A stretch of 64,000 nucleotides of DNA from Pseudisothecium myosuroides (Eukaryota; Streptophyta; Bryopsida; Hypnales; Lembophyllaceae): the NCBI GenBank assembly GCA_951799445.1, contig OX637293.1, positions 13,888,001 to 13,952,000 of the forward strand. The letters are read 5' to 3'. Below, in pieces: positions 1 to 10,489 of this stretch. Position numbers and translations under genes: made by a program. The notes under the pieces are model-generated. The model saw only the letters and a program-made list of their open reading frames with translations, made no database searches and was not told where the DNA came from. Position 1 is the first letter of the stretch. Each line of letters begins with the position of its first letter.

Positions 1-382
1 AACTGATTTTCATGCACAGTATCTAGTTCATATTTTTGGTATCCCCAGTGTGCCGTATTTTATACCCCAGCTGTGTTTTATTTTGTGACTCTGTTTTTGT
101 TGGAGTACCTGCAGCCATTACTTTCTTAGCAAAAGCATTCAAACTAGATTCATTCTATTTTATTCGAATAGTATGTCTGTGATGAGACGATACTGAAATG
201 ACCCACAGAACCAGTTCCGACTTTTGAGGGCATTTGTCTGATGGGGAATGATATGTTATACGTACGGCATGCACTTCTCATGACTAAAGTTTTGGCCTTG
301 TGGGTATTCAGTACTAATTAGATATGCTTTCTAACTGTGTGGAGTCTCAAGGATTGATTCCTCCTAAACTACTTTGTGACAG

Positions 383-3300
383 GTGAATGCTATGCAGCGA
401 GATAGCGGTACTCACTGCGACGAACCTGAGGATGAGAAGGATTTTTCCATCTGGGTGGCTGACTTTAACCTCAATGATCGGTATACTTTCCATTCAATGT
501 TCTTGAATCGAACGCAATGCTGTTGATTCTTTGAAGATTTGATTGTCACTCTTTGCAACTGCAGTTACCTGTATATAAGGATGCGTCCCTTGCAACCTTT
601 TGGGTTTTATTAGCAGAAACGGTATGAATTCATAAGCATGCTTTGACTAGTGTAGTTCATTACAGGACATATTCATACCATCTCGTTGACCGTGTCGGAA
701 TGTGTCATAACTAAGTGTTTGTTGTTGTTTAGAACTGAGTAGATCGTAGAAATCATGTCAACAAATGCGTTCATGCAGGAGCTTCAGAACCAGATTGGTA
801 CGATATCGCAATCTAGACTGTTTATCCCCTGTTTTATATTCTTTTAACTGCTGTAGTTAGTCAGGTTGTGCAATTACTGTAGGCCCACAATATAGATCTT
901 GATTTCAGAATCTTCAGTTTCTGGATATATTTCATCCCACATTACAATTGGTAACCGCTGATTTCTCCCCTATAGTGATTGCATGGAAAATTTTTGTTGA
1001 GTCTCTCAAATTTTTCAGTTTGTTGTTCGGTTGAGTGATCGATTGCTCCGTAATTGTCGTATTTCAGCTGCTCTGTTGGTGAAGGGCTTTTCATCCTAAA
1101 TTTGTCCTAATGTAGTTTTTGGAGTAATTTGTTATGTTCAGTGAGTAAAAAATGTTCAGCTTTGAGGAGTGTTGCAGGCTGAAGGTTGATGTCTTTCTCT
1201 CTTGATGATCTATACTTGTTCGTTGATACTAATGTGTGCTTCTCTGGATTCAGTACCAGTGGTGGTGGAGCACAACACTTTCTGGACTCGCTACTTCTAT
1301 CGCCTCAACAAACTGCAACAGATTGAGAATGCCCGGGTCAACCTTGTCAAACGTGAGTGTAGTTTGGGTATAGCTTTGAAGTTCTTACTTCGAGAATAAT
1401 TTGTCCTGCAATGTGCCCATGATCATGTTGACCAGGGTTTTTGACATGGAAGAGCATTGTGAAACAGGGGCATTCGATGAAGAGGAGGATGAGGATCTTA
1501 GCTGGGACGTTGAGGAAGATAAGGAAGCTGAGGAGCACGTTGCTCCTTCTGAGACAGTGGCGGAGGGTGCTGAGCTGACTGAACCCTCACATCCACACGA
1601 AATATCGAGGTTCCTGTGGCTCCCTCCACTGACGGTAAATTCTTTTTGAAATTTTCAATCCAAAGAGTTGATCTAATTAAGTTTTTGCACTTGGAAGTAG
1701 TGTTGGTTGTTCGTTGGTTTTGATACCGATTATATTGTACTTGGATGTGATTATCACTTGGATATCTCATTCTTCTATGTTGCGACTTCAGAGACACATG
1801 ACGAGGAGGAAGCCAAGAGTGAGGGAAGTGCACGGAGTGAGTGGATGGTTGTTTCTGAAGATAAGGGCTCAGGAAGCTCAGAGCCTAAGACATCACCATC
1901 ATTGCCCATTTCAGAGAGGTATTTGGTTGTGCATCAATTACTTGTCACAAGATTAGACTGATTCCGAACAATGCTTTTTCTTGTTATGTTTCAAAGGAAC
2001 GATGAGATGTTTAGCATTTTCTTGTGTACATACTCTGCCAGGTCATGTTTTTGCGATGAGGTTGCGTGTTCCTACTCATATCTCTGATTTGCATGCGTCA
2101 CTGGCCAATGTTGAATCCTCAGCTGCACAAGTGTCCAAGGTTCTTAGGACAGTTTCCTCATTTTCATATTATCTGCTGTCGACGATTTTGCTGCTGGAGT
2201 CTTGACCTATTACTGATATCTTTGGCTCCAGCGTCATCACATCAAAATTGTGGAACGAAAGCTAGTCCATATTTATTCACCCTATTAGTATTCATTTCCT
2301 ATCTGCATCCTTTTCTCGTTCATCTCCCAGCCCCACCACTTTCAACGTTGGTTTGTAATCTCAGCACGCCACGTTCTCAAATTTTCTGCATCCGGTGTAA
2401 CTTGGAGCTGAAGACTTTCGTTTGGTCTTTTATTTTGTTGCATGCAAGAGACCAAATCCTCTGCACCAACCAAATCTGAGGATCATGAAGTGGATGGAGC
2501 TGAACTTGACCAACTTGGAGACCTAAGCATTGATGGCAATAATGAAGTTCCTGTTAAGGAGAAGGGGAAAGAGAAAGTATCAACTCCAAAAGGTCTCGAT
2601 ACAGCTACTGGGGAGGAGAATGAAGAGGTAATGCCCTGCCCTTCCTGCTCAAACTAGAACTTGACCAGAAACACTATTTTTTTTTATTCTCATGTCGGGA
2701 GACACAGGGCCCGCAGACGCACACTACCCGGGGCACCAAGCACCTAAACGTTTGAGTATTTCCCAGATCCCTGTGAGAGGAACGACAAGTGTTTATATTC
2801 GGAATGTTTTTCATTCAAAATCGACTCACTGTTGGACACCGATTGTCCAATTTGTGAATACCGTAGTCACAGAGCAGATTCGTCCCTTGACAGACGGAAT
2901 CATGATTAGTTTTGTTTTGTTCACAGCCGTTACTGAGGGGTTCTAAGTAACTAGGAAATGATACGTTGTTTTTTGGGGGCGAACTTGCTTTGAGTGTACG
3001 GTATGTGAAAACTTTTAGATTGAACTAAGGGAAAGATAAATGACGGTAATACTTTTAGTCGTTCATTATTCATGGGACAGAAGTACTAGGTTCTGGGCCT
3101 GTCTTCTGAGTTGAGAGAAGCTTCATTCGGAGCTCATAATGTCTTGCTTTCGTCCCAGGTGACTCTTCTACAGAATTATCTTTATTTTGAAAACAAATAT
3201 GGGATTTGAGTACAGGTTTAGGGTTTAGGGTACACTTGAATGGCAACGACACATGCCATTCGAGTGTTTATCTATAAACACATTCCGTATAAATTCCTCA

Positions 3301-3430
3301 CAAGTTGTACCGTCTGTTGAAACCTTCGAATGTGAAGTGGTAAGCAGTGTTATATTCAACATTAGCCATTTCTTCCTCACATAAAGTGTGTTGGATTTTG
3401 TGATTCCAGGAGTGGGGGGAGTGGGAGTAG
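383..3430 (+). pseudogene. BSD-domain protein gene, 3' exons with in-frame stop (copy A)
   Basis: Reading across splice sites gives a BSD domain, a small three-helix domain found in TFIIH p62, synapse-associated and plant BSD-domain proteins. Exon 383-480 encodes CDEPEDEKDFSIWVADFNL. Exon 733-797 encodes MQELQNQI. Exon 1254 to about 1356 encodes VVVEHNTFWTRYFYRLNKL and LVKR, the family's FW..YFYR core. An exon from 1436 encodes EEEDEDLSWDVEED, the typical acidic tail motif. Further acidic tail exons lie near 1792-1918 and 2446-2627. The last exon, 3410-3430, ends EWGEWE-stop, as in other plant members. The second exon, entered in the correct phase, contains TAG at 740-742 where a glutamine or glutamate is expected. 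Exons for the protein's N-terminus are not in the window. The exon 3/4 and 4/5 junctions are uncertain by a few bases. The stop and the missing 5' end suggest a pseudogene, but a different acceptor or an upstream 5' end outside the window is possible. Confidence 0.7.
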
Positions 3431-3784
3431 CCGCATCAAGTCTCAAGGTATCAACAAATATCCAATTCCAAGTACAGTCCAATGGTTTTTTTCTTTTTTT
3501 CCAAGGTGACCCTGGTTGAATGCCTGCCGCCAACTTGTTTAATTTGTATAGCTGTGATTATATATGCAGTCCATTCAATGCTAGCAATTTTTAGCATCGC
3601 CATCGTTGGTTGCGACGTACCCACCAGTCCACCACCCTTGCCAAGTCAAGCTCTCCTTTGCGCTGCCAAAACTCATGAGACTCCAATTTGCAACGCTTTG
3701 GGCTCGTGGTTGGTGCATGTCGCGATGATATTTGTGGTTCTATGCGAGAGGTGTCGGTGAGCCTTTTGTGAGTTCCGGGCTTTC

Positions 3785-3790
3785 AATAAA
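3785..3790 (+). terminator. Polyadenylation signal of BSD-domain gene, copy A
   Basis: AATAAA lies about 355 bases after the BSD stop codon and is followed by T-rich sequence. Copy B has the same hexamer at 38730-38735. Its placement fits the 3' end of the BSD transcript. Position and sequence only. Confidence 0.5.
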
Positions 3791-5280
3791 GCGCTATTTT
3801 ACAATTTTCACTAATTTGTTTGGATTTAATAATGTGCCTGACCACAGATGCACGCACTACCCCGGGTAACCAATCAACCCATTTTGGGATGTTCTCATCC
3901 TTTCATGTGCCTAATGCCCTGTATGCACAAAAATGATTAATTTCACCTAAACTCATTTTCTTCTTAGATTCTTGTATTAATTTTCTAACGTATGTTTTGT
4001 ATGGATTTTCAAATTCCTCTTTGCAAGTATTATATTATTCAAATAAACAAGCATGTCTCGTCCTTGTTCAAGAAATAGCCCTTCAAAATTTCTAAAACTT
4101 CCATTTCTGAATCTGTCGATAGAATTTGGAGCAGAATCTTGTCCTCTGCACTGCTCAAGTGATTGCCTCCCTTTGAATCTGAGTGAGTGGTTTGATCAGG
4201 GAGATATTTTAATCTGTTGCATGTGGTATCTTACCCGCCCAACTTCTGTAGCTTGGAAGGAGGTTGTCTTCTGCAGGTGCGTACTAGGCAGGTGCATCTG
4301 TGTGGAATTTGGCCATGGAGTTTTCAAGGCCTATACAACCCCAAAATATGGGTACCTTTTGCACTGCACATCTGCAAACTGTGTATCCTTCCAAAGGGAT
4401 AGTCATCTATTTGCTCAAGATAATTATTTTGCATTTTTTCTGATTATACTTTTAACCTTGAAAGATAGACCCATGTCCATGGATTCAGGCCTTACCAGTC
4501 CCTAAATTCAAACAACATACAAGCAGTGATTGAGGACATCACGAGGACCAGCATGGTGTCCAAAAAGATGCTAGCTGAACAACAGAAATGAGTGCACGAC
4601 CTGACGTTCATTTCAATTCAGTGTCATTACCCGAGGGAGAAAGATGGGAAACTAATTTGAATTTAACATTTTTAGTGCACAACCTGATGTTCATTTCAAG
4701 TCAGTAGCATTCACCCCAAGGGAGAGATAGGAATCTAATTTTAATTCAACATTAATAAAAAGACTTCAACGTCCTCTCCCTAATTACCCCATGAACATTA
4801 AGATTCTAAGTGCTAGGGTTGTGGATAATTGTTGCTCTGCAAGAGGCGCGATCTTCTGGTGCGCAGACACAAATCGCACAAACCGCCCGATCATTCTGGT
4901 CTGCAACGAAAATCAACAACATGATACGAGGCTCAGCAAAAGAATCATTAGCAAATTTCCCGGTAATGTGTGCATGATGGACTGTATGCTGAATGGAAAA
5001 CCTCCTTCAACAGACCACATACGCAAGAGATACAAAACCCAGAACCATACAAGCAAAGCCCAACTCAAACTCCCATGTAGCGATTGTCAATGCAAAACCT
5101 CCTCCCGGCCCTTCCCTCCAGAGCCAATCAAACTCTCGAATAATCGATGAAGTTCCAAAGTGAACTCTACAAAGCTTACAATTGTGCCTACTGCCCGACT
5201 AAAAACTTCCCAAATCCATTCTACCAATTCCAAATCCTGCAAGTGCCTTGCCAGTCAAGCAGGGCACAGAAGTCAACAAA
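3791..5280. other. Intergenic stretch, possible small terminal exon (copy A)
   Basis: No gene is recognised here. A 150-codon ORF at 4053-4505 has no family signature. The frame from 4484 to TGA 4589-4591 encodes IQAVIEDITRTSMVSKKML, preceded by an AG acceptor at 4487-4488. It reads like the C-terminal exon of a real protein, but no partner exon was found. The same sequence recurs in copy B at 40278-40385. The 845-bp transposon present in copy B is absent at 4044. Confidence 0.25.
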
Positions 5281-5281
5281 G

Positions 5282-5416
5282 CAAAACGTTGAATATGACA
5301 CCCCTTCCGACTCTACCTCCGCTTACCGACTATCAACAAAGCTCACGTTGAATAATGCACCCCTTCCGACTCCACAGGACTCCGCTTACCGACGATCGTA
5401 ACCAAATATATTTATA
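5282..5416 (+). promoter_or_regulatory. Promoter region with tandem ~57-bp repeat and TATA box (copy A)
   Basis: Two imperfect repeats, each holding ACGTTGAATA, CACCCCTTCCGACTC and CTCCGCTTACCGAC, sit directly upstream of the TATA-like TATATTTATA (5407-5416). A likely 5'UTR intron follows, with its acceptor TTTTGCAG ending at 6300. The PDIL5-1-like ATG is at 6358. In copy B the same arrangement (41076-41210) precedes an intact gene. Confidence 0.5.
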
Positions 5417-6309
5417 CATAAGTTTCCAATTTCCAGACTCCCCGTTCTGTGTGCTCTTCATCTTTGTGTTTTGTCTGCACTCCTAGCTGGGTCTTCTTTA
5501 GCACCGGCTTCATTACAACTGTGTGCAACCTTGTTGCAGTACCCAACTTTGGAGGTCAAGCTTGCAGTGAGTAACTCAACCTAATGATAGCACTAGTACG
5601 GAAGGCTGATTGCAACAGTTTTTGTAGTGGTTTCGCAATGACAATCAGAAATCTATCGACAATTTTGAAACGGTTTAGTATAACACTATGCATTGTAGTC
5701 GAAACTATTTGAAATTAAAATAGTCTTTACATCAAATTTAGGCATAGATATGCATTGGTTCCATGCCTGAGGCTTTTGCAACAAGTTTACAGCATTTTTG
5801 CAATGGTTCGCAATTAGGGACCATAAGTTTTTAGTGAAGTACGAAACAGCGACAAAACCATTGGAAAATAAATTAAACAATTGATGATGTGTTGCAGCTG
5901 CTACTTCCTGTGTTGCAGTGATAAAGCTAGCATTCCAAGCTTAACGTAGCAGTTCGTGAGTATGCAAATATTTCCTTCCGTATATCAATTTCAGATATTT
6001 TTTGATCTAGAGCTCTCGCTACACTGATTTGTCCTATTACTAAGAGGGGGGAAATTAGTGTCACCTTGACAACTAGTGTCACACCACAAAATTTAGTGTT
6101 GAGGAAATTAATTGGTATACAATACTCTCTGATACAAAACAGTGTGACTTTGGCAAATTAGTGTCACAAGCATTACGTATTAATTAGGACAAATCGGTGT
6201 GACTTTTCATGAGAGCAACCAGGCCCGAATTCTGTTGCTAGCGCCATCGTTTTCTGAAGCTGAAGCTGAAAGTAATCAATTTGCGGTGTTTGTTTTGCAG
6301 GCGTCGACT

Positions 6310-7206
6310 CTAAATAGACACATCGAGCGGGAGCTTCACCTTCCCGTGCAAGCCAAGATGGCGTGGTTTCGAGTGGCCCTCGCGCTCCTCCTGCTCGCCT
6401 TCACCAAGCCTTGACTTTGTCCTCCCCTCCTCCCCCATTCTACCTCCAACAAGTGCATTGTTTCCTCCCTCCCCTGGCTCCACTTTTATCTTCTGCCACT
6501 CTCTACCACGAACTTGTAGAGGCTTATCCCCCTCAAGCGTCTTCCTCAACGCCCGTAACTTTTGAACGGCTTGCTCGTACCGATTCACCTGTCTCTTGTT
6601 AGTGTCAGCGCCAAAGGCGCACCAATCCACCTTTCCTTTCCCCTCTTTGAACTCCACTGCAATACCCTCAGCGAAATGAATCTTCAGATTTGGAGGGATC
6701 TCAGTCGGTGTATGTTGATAGAGAATTGGATGTAGGTACTTTACTCTCTTCACCACGTTAGGGTCATTGCACAGTGCCCATCCGTATCCTTGTCGACCAC
6801 CTTCCCCGTACGGTTCCCCAAAAGTTTCGTGTAAAAGTGCAGTGGACACTCGACCTTTACGAAAGCGGTGTGGGTTCTCTCCTGCACTCGCAAGCTTGGG
6901 GTACAGATGTTGGAAGTCTACTCTAGACAAAGGACGTGGTGGCTGCTTCAGCCTTGCAATCTCGGCATCCACGTCCTCGATCTTCTGGAACAGCGGCTTA
7001 GTCGTCTTCCTCGGCACTGAACGTTTCTTCCTTGCGCCTACATCTTCAGACTTCGTGCTCTCCTCCTCCAGATCGTCACGATGAATCGGTCGTGGCTTTC
7101 TTCCGCTGTGAGTACTGCCGGAGCGCCCACCTGCAGATCGCTCCATTACAGGTTTTTTGCCCTCCTTCGAAGAGAATGCCAAATAATTTCGCAGCCTCAC
7201 TCTCAC
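6310..7206 (-). CDS. Hypothetical basic protein, 3' end replaced at duplication junction
   Basis: A 298-codon ORF whose base composition (GC-rich) differs from the AT-rich DNA to its right. The product is highly charged. It has a basic, Ser/Arg-rich N-terminus (residues 1-80), a central part with FQHLYPKLASAGENP and WALCNDPNVVKRVKYLHPIL, then KVDWCAFGADTNKRQVNRYE and a basic tail. I recognise no family. The final ~32 residues are read antisense through the duplicated PDIL5-1 leader (6310-6405), so the natural C-terminus lies beyond the junction and is missing here. The real start may be the Met at 7146. It could be a retroelement-derived ORF or part of an ordinary gene. Confidence 0.4.
   Translation of the reverse strand: MRVRLRNYLAFSSKEGKKPVMERSAGGRSGSTHSGRKPRPIHRDDLEEESTKSEDVGARKKRSVPRKTTKPLFQKIEDVDAEIARLKQPPRPLSRVDFQHLYPKLASAGENPHRFRKGRVSTALLHETFGEPYGEGGRQGYGWALCNDPNVVKRVKYLHPILYQHTPTEIPPNLKIHFAEGIAVEFKEGKGKVDWCAFGADTNKRQVNRYEQAVQKLRALRKTLEGDKPLQVRGREWQKIKVEPGEGGNNALVGGRMGEEGRTKSRLGEGEQEEREGHSKPRHLGLHGKVKLPLDVSI
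6358..6414 (+). pseudogene. PDIL5-1-like gene truncated after the signal peptide (copy A)
   Basis: The frame starts MAWFRVALALLLLAFT, identical to the intact copy at 42152, then meets unrelated sequence at 6406 and stops at TGA 6412-6414. The whole thioredoxin domain is missing. The upstream promoter and 5'UTR intron are retained, so a short useless transcript may still be made. This is the right-hand breakpoint of the segmental duplication. Confidence 0.9.
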
Positions 7207-8035
7207 AGCGTTGCAAAATCCCTAAACCCTGGAGAAGCCGTAACCACCCTGTGACGCGCTCCCCCAATTGTCCCACGTTTCACGGAAGTGAACAACAAAG
7301 TTTCTAGAGAGGGTGCATGTCCTGATGAAATGCTTTCATCATGTACATATACGTATATTAACTAGATTTGTTTGGATTTCAATAAATGAAGAGTTGAGAC
7401 AAAAGGGGTTGGTCGTGGTGAGAACCACGGTTTGATGGCAACGGAGCATCCATTAATATACGGGTGCTACACCGTCTTGTCACATGCACAGCTCAGGGGG
7501 GTAGATAGCGGGTAGGCTGGTCCAATTTCCTGCCTCACTAGCGTGCCAAGCCGTGAGCCGCCGAACCGCTCGACGAGTCCGACTAGTTTCGAACCCAGAC
7601 CGGCGGGCGGCCAAAGACCACCGCTTCTCCAGCCAACCAAGTTCACGACTTGGCGACTGAAGATAAGCATTCAACGCTTTTATATGCCCGTGAGGGCACG
7701 TAGCTTCCTCATGTGGTATTTATTTTATGTTTGTTCATTTTATTTTATTTATCTAGTTGTTTGAAAGGCTCATGTATTTTGCCTTTCATTGAAATAAATT
7801 ATTAAGGATTTAGGTGGATTCGGGGAAAGTGAAAGAAAAGGAGGATAGGTATCTTTGGTGGGATAGTGGGGCTAGGTGTATGGGCTGATGTGCTCCACTC
7901 CCTTACCTAAGAAAGGGGAAAAGTAGAGAAAAAGATGCTTAGTGTGTGTTAGAAGTTGTGTGAAGAAGTTTGGAGAGAAAGGGAGAGAAAAACCGGGACT
8001 TTGGAGGGAGATATCTCTCTGTGTATGAATCCTTT
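7207..8035. other. Non-coding stretch
   Basis: 7430-7670 is a GC-rich island with overlapping short ORFs on both strands and no recognisable product. 7700-8035 is T-rich, then G/A-rich. No tRNA fold or gene could be supported. Confidence 0.4.
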
Positions 8036-8900
8036 TGTAATTAAATTTGGAGGAGTTGTTCCTTGTGAAATTGTCTTTCCAAAATGAGTTTGCAAGCTTG
8101 ATTTGGAGTTAGGATGCAAAAGTTATGAATGCTTGAATTTGTGAAGATCCAAAGCCATTTACAAAAAAAAGGCAGAGACTTCGACAAGCCATAGATAACA
8201 TTCAATCTATCATTTTGCAAAGAAATTTGGAGAGTGTGTTTATCATTGTCTTAGCTTTCTAAAAAGTTATTAAACTTGAGATTTGGAGCTTTGAAGAGGA
8301 AGTTATGGAGGTGTGAAGGTTTGGAGATTGGCTGCCCTTTTGTTGATACAAGGCCGAAACTTTGAGGAGCCACAACTTTTGGTCAGTTTGAAGTTTTCTT
8401 TTGAGTTTTTTAGGAGTGATAGATTGTTAGTTTAGCTCTTCAAATTGCTATCACTCAAGTTATTTGGAGGCTTATTGAAGGAGTTATGGTGTGTAGAAGT
8501 TCAGAAGTTGGGTGCTCTCTTGAAATTGGAGACCCAAACTTTGACTGACTATAATTTACGGACAGAGTCTTAGTTTGTAATGAAATTTTTGTGAGTTGTG
8601 CTCAGTTGAATTAGCTTTTTAGATTGATATCACACTTCTATATGAGAGTTGTACAACAAAAATTATAGAGGAACAAAGAGATAGTGGTTAGTTGTTAAAG
8701 AAGAAGAAGAGTTTCTACTTTGAACTCACATAACTCTTGGACAGTAGTTTAGAATGAGTTAAAAAATTTGGACATATGTTAGATTGTTAAAAAGGCTTTT
8801 CAAAATGCTATTATACTTAGCATTTGAAGTTGTGAGCCATCTGTGGCACTAGTTTGAAGGTCGCAGCCTTTGTGAAACTTGTTACTTGAAGGTTTCCCAT
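8036..8900. repeat. Diverged tandem repeat, about five units of ~150-190 bp
   Basis: Successive blocks repeat the same order of phrases: a 'ttggacag...agtttg' part, 'agcttttcaaaatgctat', 'acttgagatttggagc', and 'gaaggagttatgg'. Examples begin near 8040, 8200, 8390, 8565 and 8735. Units differ by many substitutions and small indels. No ORF runs through it. It may belong to the internal non-coding part of an LTR retrotransposon, but no LTR pair was found. Confidence 0.5.
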
Positions 8901-8916
8901 TGTTTTTCTTAAAACA

Positions 8917-8962
8917 TGAAGACTTGAAGACTTGAAGACTTGAAGACATGAAGACATGAAGA
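8917..8962. repeat. Short tandem repeat of a 9-bp motif
   Basis: About five to six copies of GAAGACTTG / GAAGACATG in a row. Confidence 0.85.
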
Positions 8963-9169
8963 TTTAAAGAGGAATGTTTTGGGGTTTTTTTATATGTATG
9001 TGTGGGATGTGGCTTTGTTATTCCTAGCCGGATTTAGAGGCTTGTTGTCATTTTATTTCAATTCTGTTTTGTAAACATCGTTGCGGGCAGTCTGGGTTAA
9101 ACTATGACTCAACCCCATTTATTGTTGTGGTGACGAAGTGGGATTGATCACCCACACGGTCGAGACTTG

Positions 9170-9216
9170 CTCTGTTTTCACGGTCTGGAGTTTTGACCAG
9201 CAGACCGTGAATTTGA
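9170..9216. other. Inverted repeat around CAGACCGTGAA
   Basis: TTCACGGTCTG and CAGACCGTGAA face each other across about 13 bases. CAGACCGTGA also occurs at about 19650, upstream of the transposase-like gene. No function is assigned. Confidence 0.5.
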
Positions 9217-9899
9217 AAGTTTAGGATCCATATTCACCGACGGTATCTCGTGGTATGCCGTCGGGTCTACCCGTCCCGTATCCCGTGGTTTCTTATCCCT
9301 ACCTTGACCCGTGAGCCAACCTAGAGCCAAAACAGGATAGGCCAACGTGAAGCAGTTCCGTGGCAGAGTAGAAGATTCAACAATCAAGTTTGAAGACCCT
9401 ACGTGACTATCACTTGTCTTCCGTTAATCTTTAAGCCAGTTTTTAGTCGCAGCCAAGATCCCCGAGATTTCCCAAAGCGCGCTTCTCTCTACCCGACACC
9501 GTGGCCTCCCTCTCCTAAACTCGCAAGAATCAACCGCATTTGAGCCTAAACAGACAGCATTGTTCTCACCCTCTAAGGGCGCCTAGGAAGCTACAACGTT
9601 GGTCCTCTCACAGAATGCGAACTCTGCATGAACACCCTAAACCCAGAAGTGTACTCTCTCTGTACAATCTCCATGTCGACCCTCAACTCAATGAATCCTC
9701 TCCGCTTGAATCTAAACCGCCTACGAGAAAGCAAATGCAGGCGCCATCGACTTCGATCAAGCGCTCAAACAGTGAGCATTCGAGAAGTGCGATACAAGCT
9801 ACGGATTCAGCAGCAGCGCGCCAGCGAGAGGGGAAAGAGCAACTGCCAAAAAAGCAGCTGAGTCTGGCACTCGATTCCCCAAGACGAGGAAGACGACGA

Positions 9900-9944
9900 C
9901 CGGTGACCACCAATTGGCGATGGTCAGTGACTGGTGGTCACCGG
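9900..9944. other. Perfect 13-bp inverted repeat (hairpin)
   Basis: CCGGTGACCACCA (9900-9912) and TGGTGGTCACCGG (9932-9944) are exact reverse complements around a 19-base loop. They sit inside a 135-codon ORF (9540-9947) that has no recognisable product. This may be the terminus of a transposon or a structural element. Confidence 0.6.
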
Positions 9945-10489
9945 TGAATAACAAAGTCCTTACAGTCACCACTCAGAGGGGTGACCAGAACCCATGATCA
10001 TCGGTTGCCTCTTACATGATGTAACATGTGTCATGTAGATGACCGGCTCAGTAGGTGGACAGAGGAAGTGCACCCTAAACCCTAAAACATCTAGGTCGCG
10101 CCAAAATAATAATTGCACCCTAGAGTGCCCCATCTAGGTCATATTAAAAAATCTTAAACCCTAAAATGAAACTTAGTAGTCGCGTTAATAATAATGATAC
10201 CCTAAACGAAAAACTTTTGATCGCGTTAAAATAAATGACAACCAAATTCTAAAACTGTAAGTCGCTTGAAAATAAACCGGATTTAAGGTCTTGCACACTT
10301 CAAAATCAAATACTGGTACATTTATATACTAAATACAATCTTAGAATGAGGTAGGTTGGTAGCACCTTAGAGGGTAGAAATGCACGACTAAACCTTATAT
10401 CCCAAACTTTTAGAAAATTTTGGCATAGATAGATTCACGAAAACAATAATTAAATTTGAAGTGTTGGACTCATAGAAAATTATAGAAGA

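Larger units (their letters stand above)
1..6405 (+). repeat. Segmental direct repeat, copy A
   Basis: Positions 1-4044 match 34946-38989 at a constant offset of 34945. After the 845-bp insertion in copy B the offset becomes 35794, up to 6405 = 42199. By eye I find only about five differences in 6.4 kb (near 2538, 3359, 4379, 6221 and 6313), all transitions. Identity ends abruptly at 6405|6406, inside the signal-peptide codons of the PDIL5-1-like gene. The left edge is cut by the window, so the repeat may extend further left. A very recent tandem duplication or a mis-assembled second haplotype would both look like this. Confidence 0.95.

Noticed and set aside
3225..3235. Telomere-like TTTAGGGTTTAGGG
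   Set aside because: Only two units; common telo-box-like text in plant DNA and in transcribed flanks.
7570..7610. Possible tRNA T-arm (GGGTTCGAAACTAG on the minus strand)
   Set aside because: No matching acceptor stem or anticodon arm could be folded.
7480..7674. GC-rich short ORFs on both strands
   Set aside because: Overlapping frames with no protein signature; antisense overlap suggests base composition only.
10070..10085. CCCTAAACCCTAAA, possible interstitial telomere
   Set aside because: Fewer than three units, isolated, no array.
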